Shown: positions 8,283 through 14,710 of the stretch, piece after piece
How positions within the stretch are numbered: position 1 is the first letter of the stretch
How the letters are laid out: every line of letters begins with the position of its first letter
Origin: Verrucomicrobia bacterium UBA1211
GTDB taxonomy: Bacteria > Verrucomicrobiota > Kiritimatiellia > RFP12 > UBA1067
Direction: 5' to 3'
Assembly: GCA_002309585.1 (NCBI GenBank)
Contig: DBXN01000067.1
Location: forward strand, 1-15,378
DNA length: 15,378 bases
Translations under genes and position numbers: made by a program
Notes under the pieces: model-generated
What the model was told of the DNA's origin: nothing
The model's input: only the letters and a program-made list of their open reading frames with translations
Database searches by the model: none

Positions 8283-9425
8283 TTACGGGACGCGTGCCAC
8301 ACGTCCACCCGGCAGCGCTTTCGCGAGCCGCCGGATCTGCAACCCGATCAAAATCGAACTGGCCTTTCCGGTATCGATGCCGGAGGCCCTGACAATCTCA
8401 TCCACGGCGTTTCCCTCCGCCGTGAGCAATTCGTAAACCCGCCGTTCCTCTTCGGTGAGGACCGGTTTGGGCCGCGCAGAGGCCGGTTCTGAAGGCGGGG
8501 TTTCATCCGCGGGCTTGGTTGCGGAAAGGGTTTCGCGCCGCATGCAGGCAGTGAGGTCCTGCAACTCGTCAATCACTTCGTCGGCGTTGGTGACCAGCCT
8601 GGCCCCTTCGCGCAAAAGGCGGTGGCATCCTTGGGAGGCAGGTGAATCGACCCTGCCGGGGACCGCCATGACTACGCGGTTCTGTTCCAGCGCCTGGTTG
8701 ACTGTGATCATCGTTCCGCTGGTGAGCGGCGATTCGATCACGAGGACCCCTTTACTGAGTCCGCTCACGATCCGGTTGCGCATCGGGAAGGTTTGCCGGT
8801 CGGGGGCTCTCCCGAAAGGGTATTCCGAGATGATCGCGCCGCCGTTTTGGACGATCGACCGGGCGAGCGCCTCGTTCTCTTTCGGGTAGAAACGGTCTAG
8901 CGCTCCGCCCAGCACCCCGACGGTCTTTCCCTTCGCCTGGACGGCGCCGGTATGCGCCTCGGCGTCAATGCCGGTGGCGAGTCCGCTGACGACGGTATAA
9001 CCCGCGCCCGCCAGCTGGAAACCGAACCGGCGCGCCGTCTCACGGCCATAGACGGTCGCGTGGCGCGTTCCGATGATCGCGACGCAGGTATTGTTCAACG
9101 CCTCGACAGCGCCCCGGAGGTAAATGACGAGCGGCGGATCGGCGATCTGCTTGAGGGTAGGGGGGTAGTCGGGGTCGACCCAGGTCACCAGGCGGACATG
9201 AAGCCGCTCTGCCCGGGCCATTTCGGCCTCGAAGGCGACGGTACGGAAGTCCTGCGCGAATTGCCGCGCCTTGACTTCGCCCAGGGAGGGGACGGCCGCC
9301 AATTCCGCTTCTGTCGCTTTCAGGGCCGCCGCGAAGGATCCCATCCGCTCCAAAAGCCGTTTGGCTGTGATTGCGCCCATGCCGGTAACCATATTCATGG
9401 CCACCAGCGCTTCCCGTTCCGTCAC
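8283..9425 (-). CDS. dprA: DNA-processing protein DprA (Smf)
   Basis: 380 residues. DprA binds incoming single-stranded DNA during natural transformation and loads RecA; it is also widespread in bacteria not known to be competent. The N-terminal helix-hairpin-helix-type region (about 1-60) has NMVTGMGAITAKRLLE and VPSLGEVKARQF. The Rossmann-like core has CVAIIGTRHATVYG (114-127), VVSGLATGIDAEAHTGA (145-161), a FPMRNRIVSGLS signature (213-224) and SGTMITVNQALEQNR (236-250). A proline-rich linker (about 295-325) leads to a C-terminal winged-helix domain (VYELLTAEGNAVDEIVRASG). I prefer the GTG at 9425, which has AAAGGAAG seven bases upstream. Another in-frame GTG at 9455 would add ten residues, has no Shine-Dalgarno and would sit only about eight bases from the predicted transcription start. 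First gene of the dprA-topA-xerC unit. Confidence 0.95.
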   Translation of the reverse strand: MTEREALVAMNMVTGMGAITAKRLLERMGSFAAALKATEAELAAVPSLGEVKARQFAQDFRTVAFEAEMARAERLHVRLVTWVDPDYPPTLKQIADPPLVIYLRGAVEALNNTCVAIIGTRHATVYGRETARRFGFQLAGAGYTVVSGLATGIDAEAHTGAVQAKGKTVGVLGGALDRFYPKENEALARSIVQNGGAIISEYPFGRAPDRQTFPMRNRIVSGLSKGVLVIESPLTSGTMITVNQALEQNRVVMAVPGRVDSPASQGCHRLLREGARLVTNADEVIDELQDLTACMRRETLSATKPADETPPSEPASARPKPVLTEEERRVYELLTAEGNAVDEIVRASGIDTGKASSILIGLQIRRLAKALPGGRVARVP

Positions 9426-9470
9426 AATTACGCTTCCTTTCCGCTCTGAATGCACAAATTGATTACCCTA

Positions 9471-9499
9471 GTGATAACATATCCAAGGGGTCATGGCAA
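9471..9499 (-). promoter_or_regulatory. Candidate sigma70-type promoter for the dprA operon
   Basis: On the minus strand TTGCCA (9494-9499) and TATCAC (9471-9476) are separated by 17 bases. Transcription would begin near 9463, giving a leader of about 38 bases to the GTG at 9425. The -10 box matches consensus at four of six positions, so this is plausible rather than strong. Confidence 0.4.
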
Positions 9500-9500
9500 G

Positions 9501-9655
9501 GTGAAAGTGACGAGTGACGGGTGACGAGTGACGAGAGGGAAGACAAAATGAAAAATGAAGAGTGAAGAATGAAGAGATGGGGGAGTGGAAGTCTGACGTC
9601 TGATGTCCGATGACATTTGCGCGTCTCGCGTCTCTTGTCACTCCCATTCCCCGTT
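9501..9655. repeat. Mosaic of four different 7-bp tandem repeats
   Basis: The spacer between cimA and dprA is largely made of short tandem tracts, all with a 7-base period but with different units. GTGACGA/GTGACGG occurs four times in a row at 9507-9534. AAAATGA, AAAATGA, AGAGTGA, AGAATGA and AGAGATG run from 9545 to 9579. GTCTGAC, GTCTGAT and GTCCGAT run from 9591 to 9611. GCGTCTC is repeated at 9621-9634 and trails into TTGTCAC and TCCCATT, with looser similarity. No gene or terminator is visible here. The tract lies just upstream of the predicted dprA promoter and immediately after the cimA stop. Confidence 0.85.
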
Positions 9656-9662
9656 CCCCTCT

Positions 9663-11231
9663 TTAACCTTCCTTGAGGAGGAGGTATTCGACGCTGTCGA
9701 GGAGCGCCTGCCAGGACGCTTCGATGATGTTCTCCGACACACCGACCGTACCCCATTGGCGCGTGGCGTCGCCCGATTCGATGAGGACGCGCGTGGTGGC
9801 GCGTGTCGCCTGCTGCGGATCGAGAATCCTGACACGGTAATCGGTCAGGGCCATGTCGTTGATTTCCGGGTAGAAACGCGTGAGCGCGCGGCGCAGGGCC
9901 GCATTGAGCGCATCCACCGGACCGCTTCCCTCCCCGGCGGTCAGTGCGGTCTCGTCGTTGACCTTGACCTTGATGGTCGCCTCCGAGATGCAGGGCTCGC
10001 CGGGGCCGCGTTTCTCGACAATCACACGGAATCCCTCGAATGCGAAGGCGGAGGCGGCGTCTCCCAACGCGCGGTGGAGCAGGAGTTTGAGGGATCCGTC
10101 GGCCGATTCATACGAATAGCCGAGGTTCTCCTGGTGTTTGATCCGCTCAAGGAGGGTTCGCAGCTCCTCGCGGGATTTGGTTGAGAGATCCTCGCCCAAC
10201 TCCTGCGCCTTCATCCGGAGATTGGAGACGCCCGACAGTTCCGAGACCAGAACATGGCGGCTGTTGCCGACAACCGCCGGGTCGATGTGCTCAAAGGTCC
10301 TGGGATCTTTCGCGACGGCGTTCACATGCGTGCCGGCCTTGTGGCTGAAGGCGGATTGCCCGACATAGGGTTGTTGCGGATCGGGACGGCGGTTGGTCAG
10401 ATCGTGGGTGATGAGCGAGACATCCCGCAGCGTCGCCAGACGGTCCGGCGCGATGCAGGAGCAGCCCATCTTGCAGGCCAAAGTCGGGATGATGGTGACC
10501 AGATCGGCGTTGCCGGTCCGCTCGCCGTATCCGTTGATGCAGCCCTGCACCATCCGCGCGCCGCCCCGTACCGCTTCAATGGCGTTCGCGACGGCCATGC
10601 CGGTATCGTTGTGAGTATGGATGCCGATCCGGCAATTAGGGAGGCGGTCGCAGGCGGCCTGCGTGGCGGTGAAGATGGCGTGGGGGAGGGTCCCACCGTT
10701 CGTGTCGCAGAGGACGATTCCGGCGGCGCCTGCGGCGAACGCCGTTTCCACCACCTTCAACGCATAGGCGGGGTCATCTTGGTAACCGTCGAAGAAGTGC
10801 TCGGCGTCAAAAAGCACCTGCCGCCCTTTTTCGCGGAGATAACGGATCGAGTCGGCGATCATCGCCAGATTGGTCTCGGCGGTGGTCCCAAGCACCTTCT
10901 GGACATGAAGCATCCAGCACTTGCCGTAGATGGCGACCCATTCGGTTTCTGCCGCCAGGAGGTCGGCGAGCTGGGGGTCCTCCCCGGCGGTCAGGTCGGC
11001 GCGGCGCGTCAGCCCGAAGGCGACGATCTTGGCGTGGGAGAGGGATTCGCGTTTGAGCGCGGTGAAGAACCGGCGGTCCCGGGGATTGGAGCCGGCGAAA
11101 CCGCCTTCGATAAAGTCGATCCCCAGGTCGTCCAGCAGATGGACAAACCGCATTTTGCCGTCCTCGGAGAAGGTGATCCCTTCCCCTTGAACCCCGTCCC
11201 GCAAGGTCGTGTCATAGAGGGAGATACGCAT
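9663..11231 (-). CDS. cimA: (R)-citramalate synthase, 2-isopropylmalate synthase family
   Basis: 522 residues. It condenses pyruvate with acetyl-CoA to citramalate, the first step of the threonine-independent route to 2-oxobutyrate and isoleucine. The HMGL-like TIM barrel starts with the signature SLYDTTLRDGVQGEG (Arg11, Asp12). It continues with FIEGGFAGSNPRD (40-52), typical of the citramalate rather than the LeuA branch, then IGIHTHNDTGMAVAN (202-216, metal ligands His205 and His207) and VQGCINGYGERTGNADL (228-244). The C-terminal part from about 400 (YRVRILDPQQATRATTRVLIESGD near the end) is a LeuA-type dimerisation and allosteric domain, where end-product inhibition, usually by isoleucine, would act. 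The ATG at 11231 is eight bases after the lysC stop with only a weak Shine-Dalgarno, suggesting coupled translation. 2-isopropylmalate synthase is the main alternative, less likely because of the FIEGGFAGSNP signature and length. Confidence 0.9.
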   Translation of the reverse strand: MRISLYDTTLRDGVQGEGITFSEDGKMRFVHLLDDLGIDFIEGGFAGSNPRDRRFFTALKRESLSHAKIVAFGLTRRADLTAGEDPQLADLLAAETEWVAIYGKCWMLHVQKVLGTTAETNLAMIADSIRYLREKGRQVLFDAEHFFDGYQDDPAYALKVVETAFAAGAAGIVLCDTNGGTLPHAIFTATQAACDRLPNCRIGIHTHNDTGMAVANAIEAVRGGARMVQGCINGYGERTGNADLVTIIPTLACKMGCSCIAPDRLATLRDVSLITHDLTNRRPDPQQPYVGQSAFSHKAGTHVNAVAKDPRTFEHIDPAVVGNSRHVLVSELSGVSNLRMKAQELGEDLSTKSREELRTLLERIKHQENLGYSYESADGSLKLLLHRALGDAASAFAFEGFRVIVEKRGPGEPCISEATIKVKVNDETALTAGEGSGPVDALNAALRRALTRFYPEINDMALTDYRVRILDPQQATRATTRVLIESGDATRQWGTVGVSENIIEASWQALLDSVEYLLLKEG

Positions 11232-11239
11232 CGTTTCAA

Positions 11240-12601
11240 TTACTCGTCGTCAAAGAAAGCGTTATAAAGGGCACGGACCGCCTGGGTCCGGCATTCGGCG
11301 CGGACGCCGAACATCAGACTGATCTCGGAGGATCCCTGATTGATCATCTCGATGTTCACGCCTGCATCCGCGAGCGAGCGGGTCGCCTTCGCGGCCATTC
11401 CGACTGTGTAGTACAACCCTTCCCCGACCAGCATAATCAGGGCGTAACCGGGTTCGATCGTCACGGCGTCCGGATGAAGATCCTGCTTGATCCGCGCGAG
11501 AACGCGCTGCTGTGTCGCCTCGTCAAAATGGCGGGTCTGGATGACGACCGACACATTGTCGATCCCGGAGGGCATGTGCTCGTAGGGGACGTTCTCGGCC
11601 TCCAGAATCTGGAGCAGCCGCCGTCCGAAACCGACCTCGCGGTTCATCATGTATTTGTCGACGAAGATGTTGGTGAAGCCGTCCGCGCTCGCGATGCCGA
11701 CCACATGGCCGGGGACCACGCGCCGCGTCTGGACGATCATCGTTCCGGGCGCATGGGGGTGGTTCGTGTTCCGGACGTTGATCGGGATGCCGGCCTTCAC
11801 GGCGGGGATGACCGCCTCGTCGTGGAAGACGCCGAAGCCCGCATACGAGAGCTCCCGCATCTCGCGGTAGGTCATGGTCTCGATTCCCTTCTTGACTTCC
11901 GGTACCAGGCGGGGATCGACGGGATAGACGGAATCGACATCGGTGAAGTTCTCGTAGACGTCCGCCTTGACGGCCGCCGCGAGGATCGATCCGGTGATGT
12001 CCGACCCGCCCCGCGGGAAGGTGGCGATCTTCCCCTCGCGTGTCACGCCGAAGAAGCCGGGGAAGATGATGATGTCATCGGTTTCCTGGAGCGACCGCGC
12101 CAGATTGTGGTAGGACTCCTCCAGCAGCTTCGCCTGGCCGAAATCGCTCGAAAGCAGCAATCCCGCGTCGCCGGGATTCAGATAGCGCGCGGCGACGCCC
12201 CGCGCGATGAAGGCCTGGGCGACGATCTTCGCGCTGTTGTCCTCGCCCGCCGCCTTCATGCTGTCCATGAAGATGCCGGGGTGGGAACGGTCGCCCGCCA
12301 GACGGAACCGGAGATCCTTCTCGATCTCGGCGACGATGCCGTCCGGGAGATTGAGGTCACGCTGAATCTCCGCATACCGCTCGACGATCGCCTGGACCGC
12401 CGCTTCGCAAGACTCGCCCTTCAAGGCGCGCTCCGCGCAGGCGATGAGCATATCGGTGACCTTGGTGTCGCCCGAATGCCGTTTGCCCGGCGCGGAGACC
12501 ACAACGATCTTCCGGTCGGGATCGGAAAGGACAATATCAACGATTTTGGTTACCTGCGCCGCGTTCGCGACGGATGAACCGCCAAATTTACAAACTTTCA
12601 T
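11240..12601 (-). CDS. lysC: Aspartate kinase
   Basis: 453 residues from the ATG at 12601. It phosphorylates aspartate, the first step to lysine, threonine and methionine. The amino-acid kinase domain begins KVCKFGGSSVANAAQ and has SAPGKRHSGDTKVTDML (36-52), AAGEDNSAKIVAQAF (117-131), the phosphate-binding FPRGGSDITGSILAAAVKAD (195-214) and NFTDVDSVYPVDPR (218-231). SYAGFGVFHDEAVIPA and INVRNTNHPHAPGTMI (274-289) close the domain. Two ACT domains follow (about 305-385 and 388-453; MINQGSSEISLMFGV at 419-433), so feedback inhibition by lysine or threonine is expected. The GEDNSAK and overall layout resemble the Bacillus YclM-type single-chain enzyme rather than the Corynebacterium alpha/beta type. 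A TTG at 12607 is an alternative start two codons earlier. It lies 24 bases after hom and 8 before cimA, in one operon. Confidence 0.96.
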   Translation of the reverse strand: MKVCKFGGSSVANAAQVTKIVDIVLSDPDRKIVVVSAPGKRHSGDTKVTDMLIACAERALKGESCEAAVQAIVERYAEIQRDLNLPDGIVAEIEKDLRFRLAGDRSHPGIFMDSMKAAGEDNSAKIVAQAFIARGVAARYLNPGDAGLLLSSDFGQAKLLEESYHNLARSLQETDDIIIFPGFFGVTREGKIATFPRGGSDITGSILAAAVKADVYENFTDVDSVYPVDPRLVPEVKKGIETMTYREMRELSYAGFGVFHDEAVIPAVKAGIPINVRNTNHPHAPGTMIVQTRRVVPGHVVGIASADGFTNIFVDKYMMNREVGFGRRLLQILEAENVPYEHMPSGIDNVSVVIQTRHFDEATQQRVLARIKQDLHPDAVTIEPGYALIMLVGEGLYYTVGMAAKATRSLADAGVNIEMINQGSSEISLMFGVRAECRTQAVRALYNAFFDDE

Positions 12602-12625
12602 GCTCAACTTCTATCCGTAAAAGGG

Positions 12626-13933
12626 TTACAACACACGCAGTTTAACCGGCTTCTCGCCGATCACACCCGACTGAAGCACCTCTTCCAGCGCTTCGCTCAA
12701 CGCCGCGTCCGGCGTCGGATGGATCAGCATCACAACGGGAACGAAACCGGACGAAACGGCTTCGGGGGAGATCGGCTCCAGCTGCGAGGCCGCCTGGATG
12801 CTGACGCCGTGTCGGCCGAGAATGGTCGTGAACTGGCCGAGCGCGCCGGCTTTGTCGCTGACCATCAGGCGCACATAGAAGCGGCTCACGACCGCTTCCG
12901 GCGCGCGCATCGCGATCTTGCCGGCGTTGGCGTTGTTGATGGCGCGCCCGTAGCGCGGCTTGCCCAGGGCGAGGTTGTGGGCAATGTCGCCGATGTCGCC
13001 GATGACGGTGCTGGCTGTTGGGGCGCGGCCCGCGCCGCGGCCGTAGTAGAGCGTGTCGCCGCTCAGGTCGCCCCGGACCATCGCCGCGTTGAAGACATTG
13101 TTGACCGATGCGAGCATGTGGGTCAGGGGGACGAGCGTGGGATGGACGCTGACCTCGACCTCACTGTCATGGTGCTTGATCGTGGCGAGCAGTTTGATCC
13201 GGTAGCCGAGCTGGCTCGCGTACTGCACGTCAATCCCGCTGAGGTTGCGGATACCCTCAACCTGGATGCTGGACATCGGGACAGGGAAGCCGTAGGCGAG
13301 AGAGGCGAGGATGGCGGCCTTGTGCGCCGTGTCGAACCCGTCGATGTCGAGACTCGGATCGGCCTCGGCGTATCCCGCCTCCTGCGCCGCCTTGAGGACC
13401 ACGTCGAACGGCAGCCCCTCCTGCTCCATCCGGGTGAGGATGTAGTTGCACGTTCCATTCAGGATGCCGTGGATCGTCTCGATGCGGTTTCCGGCCAACC
13501 CCTCACGCAACACGCGGATGATGGGGATGCCGCCGCCGACGCTGGCGCCGAAGTAGATGTCAACGCCGTTCGCGGCGGCCGCGTTGAAGATCTCATCTCC
13601 GTATTCGGCCAGCAGCTTCTTATTGGCGGTGACGACCGACTTGCCCGCGTTCAGCGCCTCCAGCATGAAGGTCTTGGCGATGCCCGTGCCGCCGATCAGC
13701 TCCACGATGATATCGATCGCGGGGTCATGGAGAACCGATGCCGCGTCGGTCGTGAGGATGCCGTCCGGAACCGTGACACCGCGATCCGTCGTAATGTCGA
13801 GATCCGCCACTTTCCGCAAAACGATATCCACGCCAAGCCGCTGGGCCATCAGGTCACGGTTTTTCAGGAGGCCCTCAACGACGCCCGCGCCAACCGTTCC
13901 GAATCCCAATACGCCAACACCGATCTGTTTCAT
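12626..13933 (-). CDS. hom: Homoserine dehydrogenase
   Basis: 435 residues. It reduces aspartate semialdehyde to homoserine with NAD(P)H, the branch point to threonine and methionine. The nucleotide-binding motif GVGVLGFGTVGAGVV (5-19) opens the protein. ELIGGTGIAKTFMLEALNAGKSVVTANKKLLA (78-109), GASVGGGIPIIRVLREGLAG (129-148), HGILNGTCNYILTRM (155-169) and the catalytic-domain signature AGYAEADPSLDIDGFDTAHK (186-205) follow. The C-terminal roughly 85 residues, starting SRFYVRLMVSDKAGALGQ, form an ACT domain expected to bind threonine. The length matches the monofunctional Bacillus-type enzyme. The ATG at 13933 has AGGA six bases upstream and a good promoter further up, so hom is the first gene of hom-lysC-cimA. 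Threonine synthase and homoserine kinase genes are not in the window. Confidence 0.97.
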   Translation of the reverse strand: MKQIGVGVLGFGTVGAGVVEGLLKNRDLMAQRLGVDIVLRKVADLDITTDRGVTVPDGILTTDAASVLHDPAIDIIVELIGGTGIAKTFMLEALNAGKSVVTANKKLLAEYGDEIFNAAAANGVDIYFGASVGGGIPIIRVLREGLAGNRIETIHGILNGTCNYILTRMEQEGLPFDVVLKAAQEAGYAEADPSLDIDGFDTAHKAAILASLAYGFPVPMSSIQVEGIRNLSGIDVQYASQLGYRIKLLATIKHHDSEVEVSVHPTLVPLTHMLASVNNVFNAAMVRGDLSGDTLYYGRGAGRAPTASTVIGDIGDIAHNLALGKPRYGRAINNANAGKIAMRAPEAVVSRFYVRLMVSDKAGALGQFTTILGRHGVSIQAASQLEPISPEAVSSGFVPVVMLIHPTPDAALSEALEEVLQSGVIGEKPVKLRVL

Positions 13934-13977
13934 ACACCATCCTATTGTTCTGGTCTTTCCAAAAAAATGAAGCGCAT

Positions 13978-14007
13978 AGTATAAGGAATATCGGGCCTTA
14001 CTGACAA
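13978..14007 (-). promoter_or_regulatory. Sigma70-type promoter for hom-lysC-cimA
   Basis: On the minus strand TTGTCA (14002-14007) and TATACT (13978-13983) are separated by 18 bases. Each box matches the consensus at five of six positions or close to it. Transcription would start near 13971, leaving a leader of about 38 bases before the hom ATG, too short for an attenuator or riboswitch. I see no obvious operator. Confidence 0.6.
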
Positions 14008-14033
14008 GAAAACCTTTTTCTGGATGGGGAAGA

Positions 14034-14068
14034 GTGGTTAGTCGTTAGTGGTTAGTCGTTAGTCAACC
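14034..14068. repeat. 7-bp tandem repeat, GTGGTTA/GTCGTTA
   Basis: GTGGTTA and GTCGTTA alternate exactly: two of each at 14034-14061, then a degenerate fifth unit GTCAACC. The 7-base period is the same as in the longer mosaic at 9501-9655, although the unit differs. It lies about 27 bases upstream of the -35 box of the hom promoter. Confidence 0.85.
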
Positions 14069-14086
14069 CTCAACGGTAAATGGGAG

Positions 14087-14106
14087 GGACACGCCCCGTC
14101 GTGTCC
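14087..14106. repeat. Perfect inverted repeat in the spacer
   Basis: GGACACG and CGTGTCC form a perfect 7-bp stem with a six-base loop. It begins 19 bases after the stop codon of the lipoprotein gene read on the minus strand. No T-run follows in either direction, so it may be a REP-like palindrome or a transcript 3'-end stabiliser rather than an intrinsic terminator. Confidence 0.5.
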
Positions 14107-14125
14107 GCACCCGACCGCCCTGCTC

Positions 14126-14710
14126 TCATTTGGGATCCAAAATAATGCGCTTAAAAGGTCGAATCGGCGTTACTTTCCCCCGATACCGCTCATTCAACAG
14201 CATAAAATGCGTCTCAACCTTCTTCCCCGACTCTGTTTCAAGCTCGAGATCCAGACTGACATACGGTGTGTCCGACAACTTGCGCCACGGATAGGGACGG
14301 CTGATATGAACCGAATGTTTGAAACCCCGATGGCTAGCTCGCATATAACACCAGTACATGCCGACGGTTTTAAAACAGAAGGTATCATCCACCATCTCAA
14401 TCATAAGCGAATCTTCATCACCCGAATCACGGAAGTCAAAGTAGCTGTCAAGCGGACAGACAGGCTCATACCTCTGCCAGTGATATCCAATATAGTCATC
14501 TCGAACCCTCAGGAATGACAGACAGTCCGCATGAAGAGTTGCGGTACCAGCTGCGCCTTTCTCTATCCAGGCGACCATGACGATTCCGTCGGAGGCCTTG
14601 TACACCGGATTGAAATGCGCGTTATCCCTTGCCGGAGGATTGGTCACGCAACCGATGAATACCATCTGTGCCAGAATCGCGATTATGGGTAACCCCAATC
14701 CTTTTCCCAT
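14126..14710 (-). CDS. Predicted lipoprotein, candidate immunity protein of the Rhs toxin
   Basis: 194 residues, not recognised as a known family. The N-terminus has a short hydrophobic stretch ending FIGC (LPIIAILAQMVFIGC, Cys21), a near-canonical lipobox with Phe at -3. After Cys21 the protein is probably anchored outside the inner membrane. The mature part is rich in aromatic residues with four further cysteines (in HADCLSF, EPVCPLD, TFCFKT, YWCYM), compatible with disulfides in the periplasm. No enzymatic motif is visible. The ATG overlaps the 3' end of the Rhs gene by 28 bases and uses AGGAGG seven bases upstream. GC content is intermediate between the AT-rich toxin domain and the rest of the window. 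In Rhs loci the gene directly after the toxin tip normally encodes its immunity protein, so that is the best guess; the envelope location would then indicate where the toxin acts. The role is inferred from position only. Confidence 0.7.
   Translation of the reverse strand: MGKGLGLPIIAILAQMVFIGCVTNPPARDNAHFNPVYKASDGIVMVAWIEKGAAGTATLHADCLSFLRVRDDYIGYHWQRYEPVCPLDSYFDFRDSGDEDSLMIEMVDDTFCFKTVGMYWCYMRASHRGFKHSVHISRPYPWRKLSDTPYVSLDLELETESGKKVETHFMLLNERYRGKVTPIRPFKRIILDPK

Noticed and set aside
9501..9655. CRISPR array or coding ORFs in the heptamer region
   Set aside because: The units are only 7 bases and contiguous, with no spacers. Short ORFs across it merely translate the repeats and have no ribosome-binding sites.
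11474..13984. Plus-strand ORFs opposite lysC and hom (367 and 421 codons)
   Set aside because: Asp/Arg/Gly-rich shadow frames of conserved enzymes with no motifs.
14087..14106. Rho-independent terminator after the lipoprotein gene
   Set aside because: The hairpin is good but is not followed by a T-run on either strand.
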